Under the pieces are notes generated by a model that saw only the letters and a list, made by a program, of their open reading frames with translations, was not told the DNA's origin and ran no database searches. A stretch of DNA of 64,000 bases from Microcella alkaliphila (lineage in GTDB: Bacteria; Actinomycetota; Actinomycetes; Actinomycetales; Microbacteriaceae): contig NZ_SGXT01000014.1 of the NCBI RefSeq assembly GCF_004216855.1, positions 1-64,000 on the forward strand, in the 5' to 3' direction. The position numbers were made by a program, and so were the translations under genes. Of this stretch, positions 16,444-25,491 are shown piece by piece (the first letter of the stretch is position 1; each line of letters begins with the position of its first letter).

Positions 16444-18176
16444 TATGCGACCATCGACGTCGAGCTGGCGAGCCGGAGGCCGTTAGAGGCGAGGAGACCC
16501 TCCGCGCTCAGATACGCGAGCGCCTGCACGGTCTGGTTCGGGTTGTATCCGCCGTAACTGACGAACTGGCCCCCGCCGACGGCGAACAGGCCGCGGCACT
16601 CGTGGACCTCGCCGTGCACGTTCGTTACCGATGTCGCGGGGTCGAGGCCCATGCGATGCACCCCCACGTCGTGGGTTGACAGGTGGTACGGCGGCCGAGG
16701 TGAGTCCATCCAGTACTCCGTCGCGCCCATCTCCTTCGCGATGCGCTCCTTGTACCGACCCATCAGGGTCACCGAGTTGGCGTCGTGGTCCTCCCAATCG
16801 TGCGTGATGCGCAGGGCCGGTTGACCCCAGCGGTCCTTGACGACCGGGTCCAGGTCGGCGTAGTGACGCGCATAGGGGAAGTTGGTGGTCTGCGAGTACA
16901 TACGATGCATGTGACGGTACTTGTCCCGCATCCAGTGCTTGAACTCGAGGCCGAACTTCGCGACGCCCGGATTCATGTTGTGGTACGCCTCGATCGGCTG
17001 AAGATCACCGGTGACGCTGATGATCGGCGATCCCCACAGCACACCGAGGTCGTTGTCGGGAACGAGCTCGGAGGTGTAGTCGTCGATCGCGCTGGACGCG
17101 TTGAACGTCCCCATGAACGGGTTGGTAACCTCCGGCAGGACCGAAGTGAACCAGCCGAAGTTGTGCGTCATGAAGTGCTGACCCACCTGACCGTTCGCAT
17201 TGATACCCGAGATGAGCATCAGCCGCACGTTCTCGAGCGCGTACGCCGTCAGCACGACGGTGTTCGAGAACACGTCGTGCGTCTCGCCGAGCGCATCGAC
17301 GTAGGTCACCCCGCGCACTTCGCGCCCGTCGGGAGAGCGGTTGATGCGCAGTACCCGGCTGCGCGCACGGAGCTCGAGGTTGCCCGTGGCCTTGGCCGCG
17401 GGCACCGACGTCACCTGTGTCGTGGACTTCGCCTTCACATGGCACGGGAAGCCATGGCAGAACCCGCAGTTCACGCAGGCAGGACGACCCCGGTACTCCT
17501 CGGAGTTGATGGCGAGGGGCTGACGGAACGGATGCAGACCGAGGCGCTCCGTCGCCGCCACCCACGGCACATCTCCCGGCCCCTGTGCGACAGGCGGCAT
17601 CGGGTAGTCGCGCTCACGAGGCGGATCGAAGGGGTTTCCGCCCTCCTGGAGCACGCCCCCGACATTCCCTGCCCGCCCGGAGAGGCCCTGCTCCTGCTCG
17701 ACCCGCTCGTAGTAGGGCTCGAGGTCGGCATAGCTGATCGGCCAGTCCGCGAGCGAGGACCCCTCCGGCAGCGCCGCCTCCCCGAACCTCTCCGCGATCG
17801 CCGACCGCATCCGGAAATCCGCCTCACGGAACCGGTACGCGGCGCATCCCCAGTGCAGGGTCCCGCCCCCCGTGCCGATCGAGGGCAGGCCGTAGAGCGG
17901 CTCGTCGGTCCCGAGCGCACCCGCCGACCAGGGCAGCACACGCGCCGTCGACGACTCGTTCGGACGCCACGTCACAGGATCGACGTTCACGCCGGCCACG
18001 ATCGCCCCGCGCTGGTAGTAGCGCAGTTCATCCTGCTTGACCATGAAGTCCTCCTGCGTGTAGTCAGGACCCTTTTCGAGTGCCAGCACGTGTGCACCGG
18101 CCTTGGTCAGCTGCTCCGCGATGATTCCTCCGGCCGAGCCCATTCCGACGATGATCGCGTCGTATTCCGCTCTCAT
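16443..18176 (-). CDS. GMC-family flavoprotein sugar oxidoreductase
   Basis: A 577-residue flavoenzyme. The FAD-binding IIVGMGSAGG is at the N-terminus. The active-site His lies in STHDVGVHRMG and the partner Asn in YNPNQTVQALA. A cysteine-rich segment (CVNCGFCHGFPC) resembles the region that holds an iron-sulfur cluster in FAD glucose dehydrogenases. The ATG at 18176 shares one base with the stop of the subunit-3 gene. There is no Tat or Sec signal. By family and neighbours I infer a glycoside 3-oxidase/dehydrogenase complex. Confidence 0.83.
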   Translation of the reverse strand: MRAEYDAIIVGMGSAGGIIAEQLTKAGAHVLALEKGPDYTQEDFMVKQDELRYYQRGAIVAGVNVDPVTWRPNESSTARVLPWSAGALGTDEPLYGLPSIGTGGGTLHWGCAAYRFREADFRMRSAIAERFGEAALPEGSSLADWPISYADLEPYYERVEQEQGLSGRAGNVGGVLQEGGNPFDPPRERDYPMPPVAQGPGDVPWVAATERLGLHPFRQPLAINSEEYRGRPACVNCGFCHGFPCHVKAKSTTQVTSVPAAKATGNLELRARSRVLRINRSPDGREVRGVTYVDALGETHDVFSNTVVLTAYALENVRLMLISGINANGQVGQHFMTHNFGWFTSVLPEVTNPFMGTFNASSAIDDYTSELVPDNDLGVLWGSPIISVTGDLQPIEAYHNMNPGVAKFGLEFKHWMRDKYRHMHRMYSQTTNFPYARHYADLDPVVKDRWGQPALRITHDWEDHDANSVTLMGRYKERIAKEMGATEYWMDSPRPPYHLSTHDVGVHRMGLDPATSVTNVHGEVHECRGLFAVGGGQFVSYGGYNPNQTVQALAYLSAEGLLASNGLRLASSTSMVA

Positions 18177-18727
18177 TACATGCTTCCAATCCGGGCGTAG
18201 AGATCTTTGACCGTGAGGATGGGGATGCTCGACGAATCGACCCCCGGGCGCATCTGCTCCGGCGAATAGCCCCACTGCGCGCCGGGGAAGCCCACCAGCT
18301 TCCAGCCCACGACGTCACGATTGCCGCCGTAGGCCGGATCGCCGAAGAACCCCTGCACGGTGTGTTCGCGAACGATGCGGTAGAACTGCCCCAGGAAGGC
18401 GTCCGGTCGAGCGCCGCTGAGCTCGTCGAGCTCTGCGATGACCGCGAGCTGCTGCTCGCCGTCGAGGTCGAGATACGGGGCACCCGCGGTCTCCACCGCG
18501 AACGCCTCGAACTCCGCGAGCCCCTCCCGGTAGACCGGCTGAAGGTCGCGCATGAACCCCGACAACGCACGGTCTATGTACTCTGTGACCCCGGCTTCCC
18601 GCGCCCCCGGCGACCCCTCCTCTGAGGGGATGATGTGGCCGACGATCGCGTCGATGGTCGCGGCTTCCCGCGGATTCAGGAAGAGAAGGGCGAAGTCGGG
18701 GTGAAACGTCGACCCGGTCATCATCAC
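18176..18727 (-). CDS. Gluconate 2-dehydrogenase subunit 3 family protein
   Basis: A 183-residue small subunit matching the gluconate-2-dehydrogenase subunit-3 family (LNPREAATIDAIVGHIIPSEEGSPGAREAGV, ending in KLVGFPGAQWGY). In known glucose and glucoside dehydrogenases this subunit chaperones the GMC subunit and often carries the Tat signal for both. Here the N-terminus has no twin-arginine signal. The gene is directly upstream of and coupled to the GMC gene. The complex therefore probably stays in the cytoplasm. Confidence 0.83.
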   Translation of the reverse strand: MMMTGSTFHPDFALLFLNPREAATIDAIVGHIIPSEEGSPGAREAGVTEYIDRALSGFMRDLQPVYREGLAEFEAFAVETAGAPYLDLDGEQQLAVIAELDELSGARPDAFLGQFYRIVREHTVQGFFGDPAYGGNRDVVGWKLVGFPGAQWGYSPEQMRPGVDSSSIPILTVKDLYARIGSM

Positions 18728-18745
18728 TGCCTTTCGTAGCTCGGA

Positions 18746-19606
18746 CTACGCGCTGGGGTTCGCGCGAGCTGCCAACTTCTGCTCGACGAGCGGACGCAGG
18801 TACTCGATCGAGGTGCGGGCGTCCTCGTCGGGCTCGATGCCACGGCGGTGGAACCCGGTCTCCATGGTCAGGAACCCGTCGAACTTCACATCGATCAGCG
18901 CGTCGATCAGGGACGGGAAGTCGCCCACACCAGACCCGGGAGGGAGCCGATCGTTGTCGGAGATGTGGATGTGCTTGAGGTTCTCGCCCATCTTGTAGGC
19001 GTAGTCGCTCAAGACCTCCTTGTTGTACATGATGTGGAAGGTGTCGAACATGAGCTTCACGTTGGGGCGGTCGACGTCTTCCATCAGCTCGATCGCATCG
19101 TCGGCGCTCATGCACAGGTTCGTGTCGTGCGAGGTCGGCTCGATCACGAGCGTCACACCGGTGTGCGCGATCGCGTCGGCGACCTCGGTGAGAACCTCGC
19201 GGCTCCACTTCCAGGCCTGACGACGCGTTGTGCCGAAGATGATCCAGCCGGGCAGGTAGATGAGGGTCTTGCCGCCCCACTGGGCGGTGATCTCGGCGAG
19301 CTCCTTGTAGTGCTCCACCGTCGCGCGGCGCTCTTCGATGTAGGGCGAGGCGGGGTTGTTCCCGGGCCCCCCGGACGGAGCCGGCAGCATGCTGGAGAGC
19401 TGAAGGCCGTGCTCGTCGAGGAGTTCGCGCACCTGCTTGCGCCGTTCTGCGCCGAGGTGCGGAGGGTAGGCGTGTGGCGCAGCGGCGCCGATCTCGATTC
19501 CGTCGTAGCCAAGTCCCGCGATGCGCTTGATCGTCTCGTCGAGGGTGTAGGCCGGAACCCAGACGAAGAAGCTGGAGTAGGCCCACGTGTTGTAGGAGAT
19601 CTTCAT
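18746..19606 (-). CDS. Sugar isomerase/epimerase-type TIM barrel
   Basis: A 286-residue AP-endonuclease-2-type barrel. The metal set of the tagatose/psicose 3-epimerase group is visible: E in VIEPTSHD, D in MFDTFH, H in HIHISDND and E in METGFH. It has no signal peptide. With a glycoside oxidase next door, this fold can act on 3-keto-sugars as an epimerase or as a beta-eliminating deglycosidase (CarC-type). Which one cannot be told from sequence alone. Confidence 0.82.
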   Translation of the reverse strand: MKISYNTWAYSSFFVWVPAYTLDETIKRIAGLGYDGIEIGAAAPHAYPPHLGAERRKQVRELLDEHGLQLSSMLPAPSGGPGNNPASPYIEERRATVEHYKELAEITAQWGGKTLIYLPGWIIFGTTRRQAWKWSREVLTEVADAIAHTGVTLVIEPTSHDTNLCMSADDAIELMEDVDRPNVKLMFDTFHIMYNKEVLSDYAYKMGENLKHIHISDNDRLPPGSGVGDFPSLIDALIDVKFDGFLTMETGFHRRGIEPDEDARTSIEYLRPLVEQKLAARANPSA

Positions 19607-19672
19607 TTCGTGTGTCCTTTCAGGAAGAAGTGTGGGGCCGGACGCTCACCGACGCATCCGGCCCCGGCGCGA

Positions 19673-20740
19673 TCACTGGGGAGCGCGCCCCGTGTACTCT
19701 TCGACGTTGTCGGCGTTGATGAGGGTCGAGTCGAGCACGATGCGCTCGTCGATGGGCTCGCCGGCGCACAGCTTCGCGGCGGCGATGACCGACTCCTTCA
19801 CGACGAGCGGGTATCCGACTGTCGCCGCGTACTCCCCCGCCTGGACGAGGTCGAGGGCGCCCGACTCTCCGTCGATCCCGTAGACCTTGATCTCGCCCTC
19901 GCGACCGGCCTCCTTGATGGCCTGGATGGCGCCGAAAGACATCTGGTCGTTGTGCGCGAAGACCGCGTCGATCTCGCCGGAGCCGAAACGCTGGAGGAAG
20001 TCCTCCATCACCTGCAGGCCCTGGGCGCGATCGTAGTTCGCCGTCTGGGTAGCGATGATCTCGACGTTCGAGCCCTCGAGAGCCTGCCGGAACCCATCGC
20101 CGCGATCGATCGTCGGCGATGCGCCCAGGCTGCCCGCGAGCTCGACGACGTTCGCGCCGTCGGGGAAGTCGGCGACGATGGCCTCGCCGCTCACGACCCC
20201 GGCATCGACGTTGTCGGACCCGATGTAGGTCGCCACCTCGGTGTCGACGGCGCGATCGGCCGCGATCACCTGGATGCCGGCGGCGGTCGCTCGGTCGACG
20301 GCCCCGGCCAGCGCCGCGGCGTCCTGCGGGGAGATGATCAGCACGTCGATGCCCTGCGCGATCATGTCGTCGACCTGACCGGACTGGACCGTGGAATCCC
20401 CCTGACCGTCGCTCACGGTGACGTCCATGCCGGGGAAGAACGCTTCCGCGAACTCGGGGATCTGCTGCGTCGACTTCGCGCCGTACGGGAAGGAGGCGCT
20501 GCTCCACGAGACGCCGACGGAGCAGTCAATCGACGCGGGGTCCGCCTCGAGCGCGAGCTGGGCTTGGCACTCCTCGCCGCAATAGATGCTCGGAGCGAGT
20601 TCGTCACCGACCGCCTCGTTCTCCGACGTGGATCCTGCAGACCCGGTCGACGTGCAACCCGCGGTCATCAGGGCGATGGAACCGATGGCCGCCGCCAGGA
20701 CGAGCCGACTTCCTCTGTTGTTTCTCAGGTCGTGCATCAT
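19673..20740 (-). CDS. Ribose-type ABC solute-binding lipoprotein
   Basis: A 355-residue receptor with lipobox TAGC (Cys29) and the RbsB-type domain (VSDGQGDSTVQSGQVDDMIAQG, VFAHNDQMSFGAIQAIKEAG). An extra cysteine-containing insert before the domain (SIYCGEECQ and IDCSVG) could form disulfides. Two adjacent ATGs (20740, 20737) follow GAAAGG. It is 86 bases below the permease gene. Confidence 0.9.
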   Translation of the reverse strand: MMHDLRNNRGSRLVLAAAIGSIALMTAGCTSTGSAGSTSENEAVGDELAPSIYCGEECQAQLALEADPASIDCSVGVSWSSASFPYGAKSTQQIPEFAEAFFPGMDVTVSDGQGDSTVQSGQVDDMIAQGIDVLIISPQDAAALAGAVDRATAAGIQVIAADRAVDTEVATYIGSDNVDAGVVSGEAIVADFPDGANVVELAGSLGASPTIDRGDGFRQALEGSNVEIIATQTANYDRAQGLQVMEDFLQRFGSGEIDAVFAHNDQMSFGAIQAIKEAGREGEIKVYGIDGESGALDLVQAGEYAATVGYPLVVKESVIAAAKLCAGEPIDERIVLDSTLINADNVEEYTGRAPQ

Positions 20741-20826
20741 TGCACCTTTCTTCTTGGTGGTGGTGGTAGTGGTGAGGGAACTTCTCGTGAGCCCGGGGCC
20801 CGGGGAAGTGCTTCGCTACATGCCTG

Positions 20827-21885
20827 TCATAGCGCCGCGCGTGTCGCCTGAACCGGACTGGGGGAGGCGGGCTTCGCTCCCGATTTCGGCGCGGACGGCT
20901 TCCTCTCGCTCAGCCGTCGCCTCGTCGCCTGCACCGCGACCAGCACGGCGATGACGATGACGACGCCCTTGACGATCTGCTGATCGAAGGGCGAGATGCC
21001 GATCAGGTTCATGACGTTCGAGAGCACCGCGAGCAGGAGCGCGCCGAACACCGTCCCGACAGCGCCGCCGGTGCCGCCCATCAGGCTCGTCCCGCCGATG
21101 ACGACCGCGGTGATGGCGTCGAGGTTCGCAAGGCTGCCCGCAGTGGGGTCGCCGACGCCGAGTCGTGAGGCCGTCATCACTCCAGCGAGACCCGCGCAGA
21201 GGCCGCTGATCGCGTACGCCATGACCAGGGTGCGCTTGGTGCGTACGCCCGCAAGGCGTGCGGCCTCGAGGCTTCCGCCGATCGCGTAGATGTAGCGACC
21301 GAAGGAGAGATAGCGGAGCACCAGGATGCCGACGATCGCGACTGTGACGAACACGAGGAAGGGTCCGGGGATGCCGAGCACGTTTCCGCTGCCGATCACC
21401 CGGAATATCTCAGCCGCATTGCTGAACTGCTGGGGTCCGCCGTTGGTCAGCCGCAGCGACAATCCCTGGATGGCGACCATCGTCGCCAAAGTCATGATGA
21501 AGGGTTGGATGCCCAGAACCGCGACGCCGAGCCCGTTCAGGATGCCGACGCCGACACCGACGAGCAATGCGACGATCATGGCGAGGGGGACGACCATTCC
21601 GTTGTTGATCAACATGGCGGTCGTGACACCCGAGAGCGCCAGGATCGACCCGACGCTCAGGTCAATCCCGCCGGTCAGGATGACGAACGTCATCCCGATC
21701 GCGATCACCCCCACGATGGCCGACTGACGGCCGACGTTCAGGAGGTTGCTGGGCTGGAAGAAGGCCGGGACGAAGACCGCGACGAGCACGACGATCCCGA
21801 TGAAGATCACGATGGGGAGCCAGTTTCCGCGCACCTTCATCGACAAAGAATTCAAGGCGCCGTTGCCTGCGGTAGACGTGCTCAT
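20827..21885 (-). CDS. CUT2 (RbsC-like) ABC transporter permease
   Basis: A 352-residue multi-spanning permease with GGIDLSVGSILALSGV and AVVIGGTSLMGGTGGAVGTV signatures. The ATG at 21885 overlaps the ATPase stop as ATGA, and GGAGG sits just upstream; the longer open frame to 22149 is within the ATPase gene and is not real. The C-terminus is a Lys/Pro/Ala-rich cytoplasmic tail. Confidence 0.9.
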   Translation of the reverse strand: MSTSTAGNGALNSLSMKVRGNWLPIVIFIGIVVLVAVFVPAFFQPSNLLNVGRQSAIVGVIAIGMTFVILTGGIDLSVGSILALSGVTTAMLINNGMVVPLAMIVALLVGVGVGILNGLGVAVLGIQPFIMTLATMVAIQGLSLRLTNGGPQQFSNAAEIFRVIGSGNVLGIPGPFLVFVTVAIVGILVLRYLSFGRYIYAIGGSLEAARLAGVRTKRTLVMAYAISGLCAGLAGVMTASRLGVGDPTAGSLANLDAITAVVIGGTSLMGGTGGAVGTVFGALLLAVLSNVMNLIGISPFDQQIVKGVVIVIAVLVAVQATRRRLSERKPSAPKSGAKPASPSPVQATRAAL

Positions 21886-23363
21886 CGGTTTCCTCCCACT
21901 GCGTGGAACATGATCTCTTCTTCGGTTGCGCTCGCGCCGTCGAGCTCGGCCGCGATCCCGCCGTGATACATCACGAGGATCCGGTGACTCAGCGCAAGCA
22001 CCTCGGGCAACTCCGAGGAGATGACGATCACCGCACGACCCTGCTCGCAGAGCGTCTGGATGAGCTCGTAGATCTCCTGCTTCGCACCGATGTCGATGCC
22101 GCGTGTCGGCTCGTCGAGGATGAGCACGTCGGCCCCCGCCTCCAGCCACTTCGCAAGCACGACCTTCTGCTGATTACCCCCAGACAGGGTGCCGACCGGC
22201 GCGCCGACGTCGCCGGCCTTGATGCGCAGCTTCGTGACGTACTCGGCCGCGGTGCGGCGATCGGCCGCGGGCTGAGACCGCGCGGCTCCGCGCTTGAGCA
22301 TCCGCACGATCGGGATGTTGGCGGCTGTGGAGAGCGCGATGAACAGGCCCTGGCTCTTCCGCTCCTCCGGGACCAGCCCGATTCCGGCACGGATCGCCCG
22401 CAGTGGACTGTGGATCGTGGTCTTGGTACCGGCGACGGTGACCGTACCGCTCGTGATGGCGTCCGCGCCGTAGATGGCACGCGCGAGTTCGGTGCGTCCC
22501 GCGCCGCGAAGGCCCGCGATGCCCAGCACCTCCCCCGAACGGACGGAGAACGAAATGTCATCGAGCACGCCTGCGCGCGAGAGGTTCTTCACCTCCAGCG
22601 CCACGTCCCCGAAGGACTGGTTGACCGCACGAGGCGCCCGGGTGAACTCCCGACCGACCATCTTCGAGACGAGGTCGTCATGGTCGGTCTCGGAGATCTT
22701 CCCGGTGCCGGTCAGCTTGCCGTCCTTCAGCACGACGTAGCGGTCGGCGAGGCCGAAGACCTCGTCGAGGCGGTGCGAGACGAAGATCACGCTGACCCCG
22801 CGCTCCCTCAGGCCGTGAACGAGCGCGAGAAGATGGTCGACGTCCTCGCCGCCGAGAACCGCCGTGGGCTCGTCGAGGATCACGATCTGCGCCCGCCTGT
22901 GCAGCGCCTTCGCGATCTCGAGCATCTGCTTCTCCGCGATGCCGAGCTGACGCACCTTCATCGTGACGTCGACGGCCAGTCCGAGATCGCTCAGGAACGC
23001 GGCAGCCTCCTTGTTGGCCGCCCGCCAGTTGATGATCCCCCTTCCGGGGTAAGCGCCGAAGAGGAGGTTCTCGGCGACCGAGAGGTCGGGAAAAAGGCTG
23101 AGCTCCTGGTAGACGGTCGCGATGCCGAGGTCCTCGGCGGCTGCGGGGCCGTTGATCGTCGCGCGTCGTCCGTTGACGAAGATCTCGCCGGCGTCCGGAG
23201 CGTGGGCCCCCGAGAGGATGCGGATCAACGTCGACTTGCCGGCTCCGTTCTCACCGATCAGAGCGACCACCTGTCCGGGCTCGATCCCGAAGCTCACGTC
23301 GTCCAGTGCCTGGACTCCCAGGAAGTGCTTCGAGAGCCCCTTCACCTCGAGTCTGAGCGTCAT
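21882..23363 (-). CDS. CUT2 ABC transporter ATPase, fused double domain
   Basis: A 493-residue RbsA-type protein. The first domain has Walker A GENGAGKST and Walker B IVILDEPTA. The second has a degenerate Walker A (GLRGAGRTE), signature LSGGNQQK and Walker B LILDEPTRG, as is usual in this family. It is the first gene of the eight-gene operon and energises import of the second island's substrate. Confidence 0.92.
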   Translation of the reverse strand: MTLRLEVKGLSKHFLGVQALDDVSFGIEPGQVVALIGENGAGKSTLIRILSGAHAPDAGEIFVNGRRATINGPAAAEDLGIATVYQELSLFPDLSVAENLLFGAYPGRGIINWRAANKEAAAFLSDLGLAVDVTMKVRQLGIAEKQMLEIAKALHRRAQIVILDEPTAVLGGEDVDHLLALVHGLRERGVSVIFVSHRLDEVFGLADRYVVLKDGKLTGTGKISETDHDDLVSKMVGREFTRAPRAVNQSFGDVALEVKNLSRAGVLDDISFSVRSGEVLGIAGLRGAGRTELARAIYGADAITSGTVTVAGTKTTIHSPLRAIRAGIGLVPEERKSQGLFIALSTAANIPIVRMLKRGAARSQPAADRRTAAEYVTKLRIKAGDVGAPVGTLSGGNQQKVVLAKWLEAGADVLILDEPTRGIDIGAKQEIYELIQTLCEQGRAVIVISSELPEVLALSHRILVMYHGGIAAELDGASATEEEIMFHAVGGNR

Positions 23364-23409
23364 CGTCGACCTCTTTCATTCGGCAGTCGTCTGTGGCTGT
23401 CTAGTTGCT

Positions 23410-23435
23410 GACCTTGACTTACTGTAGATAAGGTC
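23410..23435. promoter_or_regulatory. Possible ROK-regulator operator
   Basis: GACCTT at 23410-23415 and AAGGTC at 23430-23435 form an inverted repeat across an A/T-rich centre. It lies in the 148-base divergent spacer between the ATPase and ROK genes, the only stretch of low GC nearby. A TTGACT at 23415-23420 could serve as a -35 element for the ROK gene. Confidence 0.4.
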
Positions 23436-23511
23436 TCAAACAGAAAAAAGACGCCCGAATTATTTCGTTTTCTGCATAAATCGGGACCAGTGAAGGGTCG
23501 ATTCCACGCTA

Positions 23512-24777
23512 ATGGGAACACTGTGGACAGAAGTTCAGCTTCTGAAGCCGGATCGCAACCTCGCACCCGATGCCCATGCCGCCCGCAGCGTCATCGCTCG
23601 GATGATCGCCGACGGCGGACTTGTGAGCCGGCGGGAGATCGTGAAGGTGACCGGACTCGCGCGGTCGACGATCGACGGCCACCTCGGCGTTCTGCTCGAG
23701 AACGGCCTCATCGAGGACGGCGGTCTCGGCGGGGGCAATCTCCGGGGCCGGCCCGCGCAGGTCTTCAAGGTCAGTGCGGCCAGGGGCGTCGTACTGGTGG
23801 CCGACGTCTCGATCGAGGTGACCCGCCTAGCGCTGACCACCCTGGACAAAGTGGTGGTCGAGCGGCGCGACATCGATATGCACGTCGAGGTAGGCCCCAT
23901 GGTGCTGCTCTGCGCCATCTGCGACGCCTTCGCCGAGATGCTGCATGCCAACTCGCTCGTCGCGGACGATGCCCTGGCGATATCCGTCGGACTCCCCGGG
24001 CCGGTGGACTCGCATCTCGGCTTCGCCGTTCGCCCCCCGCTCATGCCGGGGTGGGACGGCTTCAGCGTCTGCAAGTTCATGGCGGAACGCTTCGTGTGCG
24101 ACGTCATCGTCGACAACGACGTCAACCTCATGGCGCTGGGCGAGGCACGCGCCTACGGTGGCGCCCACCTCCCCCTGTTGATGATCAACATCAGTACGGG
24201 TGTCGGCGCCGGCTTCGTCAGCGAGAGCGGTCTGCTGCTGCACGGGGCCGACGGCGCCGCCGCCGACATCGGGCACATTCAGATGCGCGACATGAGCGAC
24301 GTACTGTGCAACTGCGGCAATCGCGGCTGCCTCGAAGCGATCGCATCTGTAGGCGCGATGGCCGACCGCGTTTCGAAGACGCTCGGGACCGCCGTCGACC
24401 CGAAGGAGCTCATCGCGCGCCTTATGCTCGGCGACGCAACCACCGTGAGCGTCGTGCGCGAGACCGCATCCACCCTGGGGCGCGCGATTGCCGATTTGGT
24501 AAACTTCTGCAACCCGGCTCGGATCGTCATCGGCGGGGACGTCACCGAGTGCACCGAGGATGTGCTCTCGCAGATCCGCAGCGTCGTCTATCAGCAGGCA
24601 CAACCACTGGCGACGCGGAACCTCTCGGTCACCCACAGCGCGCTGGGCAAGGAGGCCGGTCTGGTCGGCGGAATGATCTCGGCCATCGAGCAGGTGCTCT
24701 CGCCGCGAGGTATCCAATACCTCACCCGCCCAGCGGGCTCGACAATGCTGCCACTCGGTCTCCAGATCGGGGCCTAG
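23512..24777 (+). CDS. ROK-family transcriptional regulator
   Basis: A 421-residue protein. A winged helix-turn-helix occupies about residues 25-85 (SRREIVKVTGLARSTIDGHL). The sugar-binding ROK domain follows, with DNDVNLMALGE and the zinc site His255 plus Cys266/268/273 (CNCGNRGC). Divergent placement to the ABC/oxidase operon makes it the likely local regulator, relieved by the substrate or a keto-sugar. Overlapping long frames on either strand are shadows. Confidence 0.88.
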   Translation: MGTLWTEVQLLKPDRNLAPDAHAARSVIARMIADGGLVSRREIVKVTGLARSTIDGHLGVLLENGLIEDGGLGGGNLRGRPAQVFKVSAARGVVLVADVSIEVTRLALTTLDKVVVERRDIDMHVEVGPMVLLCAICDAFAEMLHANSLVADDALAISVGLPGPVDSHLGFAVRPPLMPGWDGFSVCKFMAERFVCDVIVDNDVNLMALGEARAYGGAHLPLLMINISTGVGAGFVSESGLLLHGADGAAADIGHIQMRDMSDVLCNCGNRGCLEAIASVGAMADRVSKTLGTAVDPKELIARLMLGDATTVSVVRETASTLGRAIADLVNFCNPARIVIGGDVTECTEDVLSQIRSVVYQQAQPLATRNLSVTHSALGKEAGLVGGMISAIEQVLSPRGIQYLTRPAGSTMLPLGLQIGA

Positions 24778-24854
24778 GAGCTTTTCCTGGCGGGCGAGCG
24801 TGGTCGCAGTGCCCCATGGCTCGGGCAAGTCAGTGATTGGGTACCGCACCGCGG

Positions 24855-25172
24855 TCAGGCAAGCGCGGTCGATCCGCGCGTCACCAGCTTGGTTGGTACC
24901 GCATGCAACCCTGATTCCGCATCGCCGCTAATCGCCTCGAATAGGAGTTCCGCGGCTCTCCGGCCGACCATTTCGAGCCGCATATCAATGGTCGACAGTG
25001 GCGGACGCGCCTGCGTCGCGATGTGCTCCCAGTTGTCGTGACCCATGACCGCCACGTCGGAGGGCACGGAACGGCCGAGCTCCCGCAGGGAATCCAACGC
25101 TCCACGCGTGATCTGATCGCTGCCACAGAGCACAGCATCCAGATCGGAGAATCGTGCCAGCAGCGTGGGGCC
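24855..25172 (-). pseudogene. LacI-family regulator, C-terminal fragment
   Basis: The minus strand encodes the last ~105 residues of a LacI/GalR protein, including LLARFSDLDAVLCGSDQ, VAVMGHDNW and PPLSTIDM. Reading continues upstream of the first in-frame GTG until it meets the IS3 terminus near 25175. The DNA-binding domain and most of the sugar-binding domain are gone. It was cut by IS insertion followed by deletion. Confidence 0.8.
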
Positions 25173-25174
25173 AG

Positions 25175-25491
25175 CTGAAGGGGATGGGTGACAGTTTCAG
25201 TTAGGCCGCGAGGTCCACGGTGTTGGTCATGATGGTCTCGAAGTCGACGGGTGTCAATCGACCCAGGCGTGCTTGTCTGCGCCTGCGGTGGTAGGTCCTC
25301 TCGATCCAGGTGATGATCGCGATGCGCAGGTCTTCACGGGTTGTCCAGGACCGGCGGTTGAGAACGTTGTTCTGCAGCAGACTGAAGAAGCTCTCCATGG
25401 CAGCGTTGTCGCCAGCCGCACCGACTCGGCCCATCAATCCGATGAGGTTGTGGCGACGCAGGGCGAGGGAGAATTTCCTGGATCGGAATTG
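25175..25491 (-). mobile_element. IS3 fragment 1: orfB 3' end and terminus
   Basis: Encodes the last ~95 residues of an IS3 OrfB (NLIGLMGRVGAAGDNAAMES to LGRLTPVDFETIM), stop at 25201, with the element's end (GGGTGACAGTTTCAG) at about 25182-25197. The catalytic Glu in NAAMESFF remains but both Asp residues are lost. The sequence breaks at 25486-25491, immediately after the codons for G-S-Q of the DRGSQ motif, where IS30 fragment 1 begins. Confidence 0.8.

Noticed and set aside
16785-20851. Long plus-strand frames of 471 and 667 codons
   Set aside because: They are antisense to well-supported GMC, epimerase and binding-protein genes and have Arg/Gly-rich shadow composition typical of high-GC DNA.
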